Of a DNA stretch of 64,000 nucleotides, positions 27,667 through 37,078 are shown in pieces (the stretch's first letter is position 1; each line of letters begins with the position of its first letter). The stretch lies in assembly GCF_014695395.1 (NCBI RefSeq), contig NZ_JACJOF010000010.1, positions 62,001 through 126,000 on the forward strand. The letters are read 5' to 3'. The position numbers and the translations under genes were made by a program. Below the pieces are notes generated by a model. That model did not search any database. It saw nothing but the letters and a program-made list of their open reading frames with translations, and was not told the DNA's origin. This DNA comes from Nodosilinea sp. FACHB-131 (GTDB lineage: Bacteria > Cyanobacteriota > Cyanobacteriia > Phormidesmidales > Phormidesmidaceae).

Positions 27667-28719
27667 ATGAAGACAATAAATATTTGCAATTATAGATTGG
27701 ATAATGCTGCCCAGCCATTTATTATTGCCGAGATGTCGGGCAACCATAATCAGTCGTTGGATCGTGCTCTAGAAATTGTGGATGCGGCAGCCAAAGCAGG
27801 GGCACATGGTTTGAAGATCCAGACCTACACTGCTGATACCATGACTCTCGATATCAAAGAGAGGGAATTCTTTATTGAAGATCCTAATAGCCTTTGGAAA
27901 GGCAGTTCGCTTTACAGCTTGTACCAGCAGGCTTACACCCCTTGGGAATGGCATAAACCCATCTTCGATCGCTGCAAAGAGCACGGCATGGTGGGCTTTA
28001 GCAGCCCCTTCGATGCCACTGCCGTCGATTTTCTCGAAACCCTTGACGTGCCTTGCTACAAAATTGCCTCGTTTGAAAATACCGACCTGCCGCTGATTCG
28101 CAAAGTGGCTAGCACCGGCAAACCCATGATTATCTCTACAGGCATGGCCACCATTGCCGAACTTGATGAGGCTGTGCGCGCTGCCCGCGCTGCCGGGTGC
28201 CAAGATTTAGTGCTGCTCAAGTGCACCAGCACCTACCCGGCTAGCCCCGCCAACGCCAACATTATGACCATTCCCCACCTGCGGGATTTGTTTAACGTGC
28301 AGGTGGGCCTATCAGATCACACCCTGGGCATTGGCGTTGCCGTTGCCAGTGTTGCCCTGGGGGCCACTCTGATCGAAAAACACTTCACCCTTAGCCGGGC
28401 CGATGGCGGAGTAGACTCAGCGTTTTCCATGGAACCGGACGAACTGCACCAACTGGTCGTTGAAAGTGAGCGGGCCTGGCAATCGCTGGGTCATGTGAGC
28501 TATGGGGCCACGAAAGATGAAGAAAAATCGGTAAGATTTAGGCGCAGCCTGTATGTGGGGCAACCTATGGAAGCAGGTGAGGTATTCACCGCCGATAGCC
28601 TGCGGATCATTCGGCCTGGGTTTGGTTTGGCCCCAAAATACTACGAGGACTTAATCGGCAAACCCATCAAAAAAGCCACCCCAGCGGGTACTCCTGTTAC
28701 CTGGGATTTGATTTTGTAA
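27667..28719 (+). CDS. pseI: Pseudaminic acid synthase
   Basis: A 350-residue NeuB-family enzyme condensing 2,4-diacetamido-2,4,6-trideoxy-L-altrose with phosphoenolpyruvate to give pseudaminic acid. The TIM barrel begins FIIAEMSGNHNQSLDRAL (PseI reads MSGNHN, where sialic acid synthases read IGINH). LKCTSTYPASPANANI, GLSDHTLGIGVAVASVALGA and IEKHFTLSRADGGVDSAFS follow. The C-terminal SAF/antifreeze-like domain covers about 285-350. It completes the pathway encoded from 23216. Confidence 0.95.
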   Translation: MKTINICNYRLDNAAQPFIIAEMSGNHNQSLDRALEIVDAAAKAGAHGLKIQTYTADTMTLDIKEREFFIEDPNSLWKGSSLYSLYQQAYTPWEWHKPIFDRCKEHGMVGFSSPFDATAVDFLETLDVPCYKIASFENTDLPLIRKVASTGKPMIISTGMATIAELDEAVRAARAAGCQDLVLLKCTSTYPASPANANIMTIPHLRDLFNVQVGLSDHTLGIGVAVASVALGATLIEKHFTLSRADGGVDSAFSMEPDELHQLVVESERAWQSLGHVSYGATKDEEKSVRFRRSLYVGQPMEAGEVFTADSLRIIRPGFGLAPKYYEDLIGKPIKKATPAGTPVTWDLIL

Positions 28720-28744
28720 ACCAGCGGTTTTTGAGCGGATATTT

Positions 28745-30439
28745 ATGGGCTACCCCCCCGACCTAGAGCAGCAGATCAAACGCATTAACGCCTTTGAGAA
28801 AAAATACTCAGCTCCAGAAGCTTATCAGTGCTATGGCTTGGGGAAATGGCTCAAGCGCGATCTGGATTTGCCCGAGGGTATTCCCCTGCATATTCATATG
28901 GATCATGGCGTTCGCATTAGCGAGGCGACGACCAACTGTGATCTGCTGACCACTGAGCCTATCTTTTTCACCAGTGCCGCCCAGCGGGATGAGTACGTTA
29001 GGCAGACTGGTAAACGCGCCTACGTTAGCGGCTCGCCCTTTGTTGCCTGCCGCACCCTCAACCAAATTGAACCAGACGCCGATGCCAGGGGCACCGTCGC
29101 CTTTCCAGTGCATTCCACCCACTTAATTGACGTGGTGATCGACTGGGAAAAGTACGCCGACGACTTGCTGAGCTTACCTGCCAAGTATCAGCCTGTCACC
29201 GTGTGCTTGTACTGGAAAGATCTGCTGGCTGGGCGGCACACCTCATTTCTAGAGCGCGATATGGCCGTGGTTACTACCGGGCACATGGCCGACCCAGACT
29301 TCGCCACTACTTTTTATGCCACTTTGCGGCGGCACCGCTACTGCACCAGCAACATGGTGGGGTCTTACACTTTCTATGCGGTCGAGATGGGGATTCCATT
29401 CTTTATCCACGGCATGCCGCCAGTGTTCAACAATCACGGCCACGACCACAACCGACCGACCGGCACCTACACCGTTGATAACCTGACAGACGATCGCGAA
29501 AAGCGCGATTTCCTTGAATTTCAACGCCTGTTTGAGCTGGATGTGAATGCAGAGGTGACAATTAGCGATCGCACCCGTGCATTGTGCTTGAGCAAGTTGG
29601 GTATTGGCCAAGCCGACAGCAAAGCTACGCTGCGGCGGGTCGTCTACCAAGCCTGGGCTAGCCACTTGGCCCGGTGGCCCATCAACAAAGCCAGTGGCGC
29701 TGCGAAAAAACTGCGGCGGTTAGCCCAGCCGACCAAATCACGGCTTACTCAGGCTCTCACCGGCAATATCCGCCAGCTTGAGGGGGTTAACATTCCCGCC
29801 AGCGAGATGATTTCGCCGCTCATTCGGCAGACCATCAACTCCGGCGTTTACGAATTTGGCGAGATCAGCCTGCTGAAAAAGTACTTAGAAAAGCACGACA
29901 CGGTAATGGAAATTGGCGGCGGCATTGGCTTTTTGTCGGCCTACTGCGCCAAAAAAGTCGGCGACCATCGCGTCTTCACCTACGAGGCCAATCCAGTACT
30001 GAAGGAGGCCATCCAAACGCTGCATGCCAAAAATCGGGTTTGCCCAACGGTGGCGATCGCCATGGTGGCTAACACCGAAGACACCAGCAAAACTGAAAAA
30101 TTTTATGTCACCGACGATTTCTGGAGTTCGTCGCCAGTACAGCCTCTCACCGAGGTTGTGGATCGGGTAATTGAGGTGCCGGTCAGATCCTTCAGGCAAG
30201 AGCTGGAAAAGAATCAGCCCACTCTCCTGGTGGTCGATATTGAGGGTGGCGAATACGACCTGTTTGCCCAGGCAACCCTTGACACTGTGCGCAAGCTCAT
30301 CATCGAGGTACACGCCGTGCTGGGACCAGACAAGCTAGCAGCACTAAAGGCAAACCTGACAGGCTTAGGCTTTAGCCTGGTTGAGGCAATTCCCAACTGC
30401 GACGACCAGGTTTGGTATTTGCAGCGATCGCCCCTTTAG
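28745..30439 (+). CDS. Two-domain protein: glycosyltransferase-like N-terminus and FkbM-type methyltransferase
   Basis: A 564-residue protein. The C-terminal part (about 360-560) is an FkbM-family SAM methyltransferase, with SAM-binding DTVMEIGGGIGFLSAYCA, YEANP and VVDIEGGEYDLF. The N-terminal ~330 residues contain segments such as GTVAFPVHSTHLIDVVIDWEKYADDL and VVTTGHMADPDFATTFYATLRRH. These suggest a GT-B-like glycan-transfer domain, but I cannot name the family. It directly follows pseI, so O-methylation plus transfer of the nonulosonic acid or its neighbours is a reasonable inference. No membrane segment is visible. Confidence 0.75.
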   Translation: MGYPPDLEQQIKRINAFEKKYSAPEAYQCYGLGKWLKRDLDLPEGIPLHIHMDHGVRISEATTNCDLLTTEPIFFTSAAQRDEYVRQTGKRAYVSGSPFVACRTLNQIEPDADARGTVAFPVHSTHLIDVVIDWEKYADDLLSLPAKYQPVTVCLYWKDLLAGRHTSFLERDMAVVTTGHMADPDFATTFYATLRRHRYCTSNMVGSYTFYAVEMGIPFFIHGMPPVFNNHGHDHNRPTGTYTVDNLTDDREKRDFLEFQRLFELDVNAEVTISDRTRALCLSKLGIGQADSKATLRRVVYQAWASHLARWPINKASGAAKKLRRLAQPTKSRLTQALTGNIRQLEGVNIPASEMISPLIRQTINSGVYEFGEISLLKKYLEKHDTVMEIGGGIGFLSAYCAKKVGDHRVFTYEANPVLKEAIQTLHAKNRVCPTVAIAMVANTEDTSKTEKFYVTDDFWSSSPVQPLTEVVDRVIEVPVRSFRQELEKNQPTLLVVDIEGGEYDLFAQATLDTVRKLIIEVHAVLGPDKLAALKANLTGLGFSLVEAIPNCDDQVWYLQRSPL

Positions 30440-30448
30440 GTCATCACC

Positions 30449-32404
30449 ATGATATCGGTCATTATTCCTACTCTGAACCGCGCCGATAGTCTAGCTCTGG
30501 CGCTTGAGTCGCTGACTCGGCAACAGGCTCCAAATACCGACTTTGAGGTTTTAGTAGTAGATAATGGCTCTACCGACCACACCAAAGCGATCGCCGAAAG
30601 CTTTGTAGATCAGCTGCCCTCGGTCCAACTACGCTACATTTTTGAGCCTGAGCCGGGGCTGTTGTCGGGGCGGCACCGGGGTGCCCAGGAGGCCAAGGGC
30701 GATATTCTCTCGTTTCTAGATGATGACGTAGAGCTTGACCCAGGCTGGTTAGCGGCTATTCAAAATGCCTTTGCCGATGCGACAGTTCATCTGGTGGGCG
30801 GGCGCAATCTGCCTCGCTACGAGAGCACACCGCCCCCCTGGCTCCAGTACTTTTGGCAAAAATGTCCCGGTGGGCAGCTCTGCACCGAGTTAAGTCTGCT
30901 CGACTTGGGCGACAAGAGCCACTCTATCGATGCCAACTACGTTTGGGGGCTAAACTTCTCGATTCGCAAACGTACATTGTTTGAGCTGAGCGGATTCCAT
31001 CCCGACTGCATTCCCAAACGGTTGCAGCACCTTCAGGGCGATGGCGAGACGGGCCTAACCTGCCAGGCTAACCAAAAAGGCTACAAAGCCCTCTACGCCC
31101 CCAATGCCCTGCTGCACCACGTAGTGCCCGCTGCCCGCCTGACGCCTGAGTATTTTGAATCGCGCTACTTTTACCAGGGGGTGTGCGATTCCTACACAGC
31201 TATTCGCGATCGCTATCGCAGCCAAGATGCTGGAGCAAACGCCACCGAACAAGCCCAACAGTTAAATCACTACCTCGGTAAGGTCAAAGGAAAATTGGCC
31301 AGTTTGGCTAAGGGTAGCGCCGAGTACCGAACGATTCGGCAACGCTGCAAAGTGGCTTACCAAGCAGGGTTGCAGTTCCATCAACAGCAGGTGGCGCAGC
31401 AGCCAGACCTTTTAGCTTGGGTTCTAAAGGAAGACTATTGGGACTACAAACTGCCCGATATCGTTGTTGCACCCCACGCCGTTCAGCCCTTACCTCTGTC
31501 TACCCCACCTACTATGGCTCCCACCATGCTGAGTCAGCTTAAATCTACCCTATCTGCCCCCCTGGCTAAGGTTATGCAGTCTACTGCCGCCGAGGCGGAA
31601 GCACTCGGTAGCAAGTGCGCCCAAATGCAGCTCTGGCTTCAGTATCGGCAACTGCGGCACCAGCCCAATAGGTTACCCAGCTTTAGCGACACAGGTTTCA
31701 AGGTCTATTCCCAGGCTGATGAAGACGGGCTGCTGCTGTATATCTTTGCCTTAGTTGGCACCACGAACAAATACTGCATTGATATCGCTGCTGGGCACCC
31801 TGTTGGGGCTAACAGCACCAATCTGATTGTTAACTGGGGCTGGCATGGGTTGCTGATCGAGGGCAACCCAGATCTGGTAGCGGCCTCGCGACAGTTTTAT
31901 GCGCAAAATCCTAACACTTTTATCTATCCTCCGCAGGCTGTCAATGCCTGGGTAACGGCTGAGAGCATCAATCAGCTAATTGCCCAGCAAGGGTTTACAG
32001 GCGAAATTGACTTGCTTTCTTTAGACATTGACGGCATCGACTACTGGCTGCTCGACTGCCTAGAGGTGGTCAAACCTAGGGTAATAATGGTTGAGTATCA
32101 GGATATTTTGGGCGGCGATCGCGCCCTGACAGTACCCTACAAGGCCGACTTCAACCGCTTCGACACCCACCCCGATTTCTATGGCGCTTCCCTGCCCGCC
32201 TTTGTCAAGCTGGCTTCAGCTAAAGGCTATCGGCTAGTGGGCTGCAACCAGTACGGCTACAACGCCTTCTTTATCGCCAACGGTTTGGGCGACGACCTGC
32301 TGCCTGAGGTATCGGTGCAGTCTTGCCTCACCCACCCCAAGGTGTTGCAGGGCCAAAAAGAGCGCCTGCCAGCGGTAGAAAAGCTGCCCTGGGTCGAGGT
32401 GTAG
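30449..32404 (+). CDS. GT2 glycosyltransferase fused to a FkbM-like domain
   Basis: A 651-residue protein. Residues 1-290 are a GT-A family 2 glycosyltransferase (MISVIIPTLNRADSLALAL, VVDNGSTDHT, FLDDDVELDPGW as the DxD region). A linker of about 130 residues is followed by a SAM-methyltransferase-like domain (about 415-620: YSQADEDGLLLYIF, DIAAGHPVGANSTNL, GLLIEGNPDLV, LLSLDIDGIDYWLL). The latter resembles the FkbM-like group with an acidic LDIDG motif. It is the second consecutive transferase-methyltransferase fusion in this locus, 9 bp after the first. Confidence 0.85.
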   Translation: MISVIIPTLNRADSLALALESLTRQQAPNTDFEVLVVDNGSTDHTKAIAESFVDQLPSVQLRYIFEPEPGLLSGRHRGAQEAKGDILSFLDDDVELDPGWLAAIQNAFADATVHLVGGRNLPRYESTPPPWLQYFWQKCPGGQLCTELSLLDLGDKSHSIDANYVWGLNFSIRKRTLFELSGFHPDCIPKRLQHLQGDGETGLTCQANQKGYKALYAPNALLHHVVPAARLTPEYFESRYFYQGVCDSYTAIRDRYRSQDAGANATEQAQQLNHYLGKVKGKLASLAKGSAEYRTIRQRCKVAYQAGLQFHQQQVAQQPDLLAWVLKEDYWDYKLPDIVVAPHAVQPLPLSTPPTMAPTMLSQLKSTLSAPLAKVMQSTAAEAEALGSKCAQMQLWLQYRQLRHQPNRLPSFSDTGFKVYSQADEDGLLLYIFALVGTTNKYCIDIAAGHPVGANSTNLIVNWGWHGLLIEGNPDLVAASRQFYAQNPNTFIYPPQAVNAWVTAESINQLIAQQGFTGEIDLLSLDIDGIDYWLLDCLEVVKPRVIMVEYQDILGGDRALTVPYKADFNRFDTHPDFYGASLPAFVKLASAKGYRLVGCNQYGYNAFFIANGLGDDLLPEVSVQSCLTHPKVLQGQKERLPAVEKLPWVEV

Positions 32405-32534
32405 CCCTATCTGTTGATTTAGTTAAACAGGCTACCCGATCGCAACCATCCTGGGCAGACTAAAACTAGCAGGCCGCTTTGCCACTTCAGCAGGCGCTGC
32501 CTCCTTCTGTCCTTTACCCAAAGGCTCTGCCCCC

Positions 32535-33005
32535 ATGCCATCATTCCCTACCGCCACCGCCGCTCAGCTCTCCCCCGTGCAGCAAATTGTCCACAACAGC
32601 GAAATGCTGGCGCTGATTCTCTCTCACCGTTTTGCCGAGCCGGGCATTCACTTCTTTACGCCCAACGAGCTATCGCAGCAGCTCGCCTACATGAAGTACG
32701 ACGCAGGCAAAACCATTCCGGCCCACGTCCACAACCCTGTGCACCGCGACGTGTTCCACACCCAGGAGGTGCTATTCATCAAAAAGGGTAAGCTGCGGGT
32801 CGATTTCTACAGCCAACAGCAGGAGTACCTGGAGAGCCGCGTGCTGGAAGGCGGCGACGTGCTCTTACTGGTGACGGGTGGCCACGGCTTTGAAGTGCTG
32901 GAAGACCTAGAGATGGTCGAGGTCAAGCAAGGCCCCTACATGGGCGATCAGGACAAAACTCGATTTTCTGGGATATCGTCTAGCCAGGCCACCATCGCAG
33001 GCTAG
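32535..33005 (+). CDS. Cupin-domain protein
   Basis: A 156-residue protein with one cupin barrel (about 45-140). AHVHNPVHRDVFHTQEVLFIKKGKLRVDFY holds the first metal motif (His-x-His ... Glu) and LLVTGGHGFEVLEDLEMVEVKQGP the second. Cupins of this size beside DegT aminotransferases often act as sugar isomerases or as non-catalytic partners in nucleotide-sugar pathways. It ends 8 bp before the aminotransferase gene, so the two probably work together. The exact role is unknown. Confidence 0.82.
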   Translation: MPSFPTATAAQLSPVQQIVHNSEMLALILSHRFAEPGIHFFTPNELSQQLAYMKYDAGKTIPAHVHNPVHRDVFHTQEVLFIKKGKLRVDFYSQQQEYLESRVLEGGDVLLLVTGGHGFEVLEDLEMVEVKQGPYMGDQDKTRFSGISSSQATIAG

Positions 33006-33013
33006 GCAACACC

Positions 33014-34129
33014 ATGGCATTTATTCCTGTTAACGAGCCCGCCCTTAACGGCAACGAAAAAAAGTACTTGCTGGAATGCCTGGACACCGGCTGGATTTCG
33101 TCGGAAGGCCCCTTTGTCGATCGCTTTGAGACCGAGTTTGCCCAGCGGGTGAGTCGCCAGCACGGCGTGGCCGTGGCCAACGGCTCTGCTGCCCTCGATG
33201 TCGCGGTGGTCGCCCTGGGTCTGGGGCCAGGTGACGAGGTGATTTTACCCACGTTTACGATTATTTCCTGCGCGGCAGCGATCGTTCGCGCTGGAGCCAA
33301 GCCTGTCGTCGTCGATGCCGACCCTATCACCTGGAACATGAATGTGGGTCAGCTGGAGGCCTGCATCACCCCACAGACCCGGGCAATTATGGTGGTGCAC
33401 ATCTACGGCCTGCCAGTGGATATGGAGCCGCTGCTGGCGATCGCCCAGCGCCACCACCTAGCCATCATTGAAGATGCCGCCGAAATGCACGGCCAGACCT
33501 ATCGGGGGCGGCCCTGCGGTAGCTTTGGCGACCTCAGCACCTTTAGCTTTTACGCCAACAAGCACATCACCACGGGCGAAGGCGGCATGGTGCTCACCGA
33601 CAATGGGGGGCTGGCAGAACGCGTGCGATCGCTGCGTAACCTGTGCTTTCAACCTCAGCAGCGCTTTGTCCACGAAGAACTGGGCTGGAACTTTCGCCTG
33701 GGCAACCTGCAAGCGGCCCTGGGAGTAGCCCAATTAGAACAGCTAGACGGCTTTATTGCGCGCAAGCGAGAGATGGGGCGGCGCTACACCGAAGGATTGG
33801 CGGGGATAGCGGGGCTACAACTGCCGCTAGCCACTACCGACTACGCCGAGAATGTCTACTGGGTTTACGGCCTGGTGCTCGATGACGGGGTGCCTTTCGA
33901 TGCGATCGAGGCCATGCAGCGCCTTAAGGCTAAGGGCATTGGCACCCGCCCCTTTTTCTGGCCCATGCACGAGCAGCCTGTATTCCACAATATGGGGCTA
34001 TTTGAAGGCGAAAAGCACCCCGTAGCCGAACGCATTGCCCGACGCGGCTTCTACCTGCCCAGCGGCCTGGCCCTCACCGACGGGCAAATCGACCAAGTAA
34101 TTAGCGCTGTGCGAGAGGTGATGATGTGA
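33014..34129 (+). CDS. DegT/DnrJ/EryC1 family sugar aminotransferase
   Basis: A 371-residue PLP-dependent aminotransferase acting on a nucleotide-linked keto sugar. Motifs are IPVNEPALNGNEKKYLLECLDTGWISSEGPFVDRFE, VANGSAALDVAVVALGLGPGDEVILP, IIEDAAEMHGQTY, and FYANKHITTGEGG with the catalytic lysine. The GDEVILPTFT strand and N-terminus resemble perosamine synthetases (RfbE/Per). Substrate identity is not fixed by sequence. The downstream methyltransferase overlaps by GTGA. Confidence 0.93.
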   Translation: MAFIPVNEPALNGNEKKYLLECLDTGWISSEGPFVDRFETEFAQRVSRQHGVAVANGSAALDVAVVALGLGPGDEVILPTFTIISCAAAIVRAGAKPVVVDADPITWNMNVGQLEACITPQTRAIMVVHIYGLPVDMEPLLAIAQRHHLAIIEDAAEMHGQTYRGRPCGSFGDLSTFSFYANKHITTGEGGMVLTDNGGLAERVRSLRNLCFQPQQRFVHEELGWNFRLGNLQAALGVAQLEQLDGFIARKREMGRRYTEGLAGIAGLQLPLATTDYAENVYWVYGLVLDDGVPFDAIEAMQRLKAKGIGTRPFFWPMHEQPVFHNMGLFEGEKHPVAERIARRGFYLPSGLALTDGQIDQVISAVREVMM

Positions 34130-34896
34130 GCGTATTTAATGCCTATGCTCAGTACTACGATTTGCTGTACCAGGACAAAGACTACGCCCAAGAGGCCGGT
34201 TTTATTCATCAATTGATTGAGACCCACGCCCCAGCGGCTCAGCATTTGCTGGAGTTGGGCAGCGGCACCGGTCGCCATGCCGAATATTTAGCTGAACGGG
34301 GCTACCAGGTCACTGGGGTCGAGCGCAGCGAGGAGATGCTGGCCCGCTGCGGGCAACGGCAGACCGGACAGTCTAGCCAAATCGCCCAGCGGCTCAAATT
34401 CCTCCAGTGCGATCTGCGAGAAGTGCGGCTGGAGCAAACTTTTGACTGCGTGCTGTCGTTGTTTCACGTGATCAGCTACCAGACCAGCAACGCTGATTTG
34501 GCGGCGGCCTTTACCACCGTAACCCAGCACCTCAAGCCGGGCGGGGTGTTTATTTTTGATGTGTGGTACGGGCCTGCGGTGCTGCAAGACCAGCCCCAGG
34601 TGCGGGTCAAGCGCCTGCAAAACGAGACCCTGGCCATTACCCGCATAGCTGAACCAGTGCTGCACCCTAACGACAACATTGTGGATGTGAACTATCACGT
34701 TTTGCTTCAGCGGTTGGGCAGCGACACCTGGCAAGAGCTGCGTGAACTGCACCGCATGCGCTACCTGTTCAAGCCCGAGCTAGAGCTACTACTCCAACAG
34801 GCGGGGATGGATCTGGTGACCTGCGGTGAGTGGATGAGCGATCGCCCTGCTGGTCTAGATACCTGGGGCGTCTACTTTGTCGCCGTGAAGTTATGA
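34126..34896 (+). CDS. SAM-dependent methyltransferase
   Basis: A 256-residue class I methyltransferase. The SAM motif HLLELGSGTGRHAEYLAERGYQVTGVERSEEML is intact, with CVLSLFHVISY and HLKPGGVFIFDVWYG further on. The GTG start at 34126 overlaps the aminotransferase stop (GTGA), indicating translational coupling. With the cupin and aminotransferase it suggests formation of an N- or O-methylated amino sugar. Confidence 0.9.
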   Translation: MSVFNAYAQYYDLLYQDKDYAQEAGFIHQLIETHAPAAQHLLELGSGTGRHAEYLAERGYQVTGVERSEEMLARCGQRQTGQSSQIAQRLKFLQCDLREVRLEQTFDCVLSLFHVISYQTSNADLAAAFTTVTQHLKPGGVFIFDVWYGPAVLQDQPQVRVKRLQNETLAITRIAEPVLHPNDNIVDVNYHVLLQRLGSDTWQELRELHRMRYLFKPELELLLQQAGMDLVTCGEWMSDRPAGLDTWGVYFVAVKL

Positions 34897-36155
34897 AAGT
34901 TGCCCTACCCGTCTCCGCTGCGTTTCCGTCGGATGGGGGTGGATACACTTTTGAGTCAGAAATCGTGGCGGCTCTGCTCGATCTCGCGCCGGAGACTCGC
35001 CACGAAATCACGATTTTTAGCGCCACGGCGAGCGGTGAACCGGCGGCAGCTGCACACCCCAACCTCACCATTGTTCATCCGCCCAGCCAGCTGATGACGG
35101 GGGCGGTGCGCGGCGTGCTGCGGCGGGGCATGGGGTTAGCCCACAGGGGTCACCCAAAGCTCAGCTCTCAGGCCGACAAGCTCCAGGCTGCTTTTGTCCG
35201 AAACTTCATTGCCAAAAACCACTTTGACTTTAGTTGGGTGCTGGCCCCTGCTGCCCTTATCCAGTGCCCCAAGTACCATACCCCCTACGCCCTGACTATC
35301 TGGGATTTGCAGCATCGGCTTCAGCCCTACTTCCCCGAGGTCAGCCAGGGTCGAGAATGGGGCAAGCGGGAGCAGTTCTATGCCGACAACCTGAAGCGGG
35401 CCACCTACATAGTCACCGGCACCGAGCGGGGCAAGGTTGAGATCGAGCGCTTTTATCAGATTGCGCCCGAACGCATTCGGGTGATTCCGTTTCCGACGCC
35501 GAGGCTAGGGGATGCTATTGCCAATCAAACATCCACGAAAGAGGAATTCTTGGCTCAGCACGGTTTACCCAGTCAATACTTCTTTTACCCAGCCCAGTTC
35601 TGGCCCCACAAAAATCACTACACGCTGCTGAAGGCGTTCAAAGCCCTGGTCGATGAGCATGCTATTGATATATCCCTAGTATTGACAGGGTCTGATAAGG
35701 GCAATGCGGACTATATCAAGCAGCTAATCCACGATTTAGTTCTCACTACCAGGGTTCACATCCTAGGGTTTGTCTCAAGGTCAGATCTGGCTAATCTGTA
35801 TAAGCACGCCCTGGCGCTGGTGTTTCCCACCCACTTTGGGCCAGATAACCTGCCGCCGCTGGAGGCGTTTTCCCTGGGCTGTCCGGTGATTGCCTCCCAG
35901 GTGCCGGGGGCGGCAGAACAGCTAGGCGATGCAGCTTTGCTGGTCGACCAACGGGATGCGGCCCAGATGGCCCAAGCGATGAAATCCGTCTGCGAAGACG
36001 AAGCCCTGCGCCATGACCTGATTCAAAAGGGCTTGACGAGGGCAAAAAGTTGGCAACCCCAAGACTATGCGAAGCGGCTGATCGCGCTTTTGGATGAGTT
36101 TGAGAGCATTCGCTACTGCTGGCCCAACAGCACTAGCCACCCTGGTAATACCTAG
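34893..36155 (+). CDS. Glycosyltransferase family 4
   Basis: A 420-residue GT-B glycosyltransferase. MKVALPVSAAFPSDGGGYTFESEIVAAL starts the acceptor domain, and YFFYPAQFWPHKNHYTLLKAFKAL, ILGFVSRSDLANLYKHALALVFPTHFGPDNLPPLEAFSLGCPVI forms the donor domain. The usual EX7E motif has a Pro/Leu context (DNLPPLEAF) typical of rhamnosyl/mannosyl GT4s. The ATG at 34893 overlaps the methyltransferase stop as ATGA; the frame upstream of it is not used. Confidence 0.92.
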   Translation: MKVALPVSAAFPSDGGGYTFESEIVAALLDLAPETRHEITIFSATASGEPAAAAHPNLTIVHPPSQLMTGAVRGVLRRGMGLAHRGHPKLSSQADKLQAAFVRNFIAKNHFDFSWVLAPAALIQCPKYHTPYALTIWDLQHRLQPYFPEVSQGREWGKREQFYADNLKRATYIVTGTERGKVEIERFYQIAPERIRVIPFPTPRLGDAIANQTSTKEEFLAQHGLPSQYFFYPAQFWPHKNHYTLLKAFKALVDEHAIDISLVLTGSDKGNADYIKQLIHDLVLTTRVHILGFVSRSDLANLYKHALALVFPTHFGPDNLPPLEAFSLGCPVIASQVPGAAEQLGDAALLVDQRDAAQMAQAMKSVCEDEALRHDLIQKGLTRAKSWQPQDYAKRLIALLDEFESIRYCWPNSTSHPGNT

Positions 36156-36162
36156 TGTTCTT

Positions 36163-37068
36163 ATGGATGACAAGGCCTACATTCTAATTCCGGTGCACAA
36201 CCGCAGGGCAATTACCCTGAGCTGTTTGCAGAATCTCGATCGCAACGGCGACCTGACACGCCATCGGGTAGTTGTAATCGACGACGGCTCCACCGATGGT
36301 ACCGGAGCAGCGATCGCCGCCAATTTCCCCACCGTAACTGTGCTGGCGGGCGACGGCAACCTGTGGTGGACGGGGGCGATTCGCTTGGGAATGGAGTATG
36401 CGATCGCCCAGGGCGCAAACTATATTATCTGGCTCAACGACGACTGCCGCCTCGCCCCCGGCACCTTGAATGGATTTGTGCAGTTTTGCAGCGATCATCC
36501 TAGCGCTATCGTTGGGGCCCAGGGGTTTGAGCAGGATGACCGCGATCGCCTCTCCTTTGGCGGCAAGCGCAAGACCTGGCAGGGCTACCGCTTTTTGTCG
36601 CTGCCCCCCGGTCAAACGGTACCCTGCGACCTGCTTAGCGGCAATTTGGTCTGCATACTAAGGGCTGTAGTGGATGCAATCGGCTATCCCGATGTGGTTG
36701 TCAGCCCTCACTATGGCGGTGACTCGCTGTACCTACTGCGCGCCCAAAAGGCCGGATTTCAGCTCTTTGTCGATAGCCGCTATCCAGTCTTTAACCAGGC
36801 CGCCGAGGCGCGGCTCTGCCCCGCCGACTGGCTAATGGCCCCTGGCGACCCTTGGCAGCTGGTGCGGCTGGCCCTTAACCCCTACTCGGGGCTAAGCTGG
36901 CGACTGTGGTGGCGGCTCAACTGGTTAGCCTACGGACCTTGGGGAATGGTGATGTTCCTCAAAAAATACCTCTCCATTCTCCCCATTACCCTGCTGCGGC
37001 TGCTGCCCGTCGCTACCCGCCAGCGGCTGTTTCGGCCGGGACAGGTTTCCTCCAACCAGCCCACATGA
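36163..37068 (+). CDS. Glycosyltransferase family 2 (rhamnosyl/galactofuranosyl type)
   Basis: A 301-residue GT-A enzyme. AYILIPVHNRRAITLSCLQNL, VVIDDGSTDGTGAAIAANFP and WWTGAIRLGMEYAIAQGANYIIWLNDDCRL (donor and metal-binding LNDD) resemble the GT2 subgroup of rhamnosyltransferases (WsaE/RfbN-like). The ATG at 36163 is 8 bp after the GT4 stop. Hydrophobic C-terminal stretches may give membrane association. Confidence 0.9.
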   Translation: MDDKAYILIPVHNRRAITLSCLQNLDRNGDLTRHRVVVIDDGSTDGTGAAIAANFPTVTVLAGDGNLWWTGAIRLGMEYAIAQGANYIIWLNDDCRLAPGTLNGFVQFCSDHPSAIVGAQGFEQDDRDRLSFGGKRKTWQGYRFLSLPPGQTVPCDLLSGNLVCILRAVVDAIGYPDVVVSPHYGGDSLYLLRAQKAGFQLFVDSRYPVFNQAAEARLCPADWLMAPGDPWQLVRLALNPYSGLSWRLWWRLNWLAYGPWGMVMFLKKYLSILPITLLRLLPVATRQRLFRPGQVSSNQPT

Positions 37069-37078
37069 GGGACTATCC

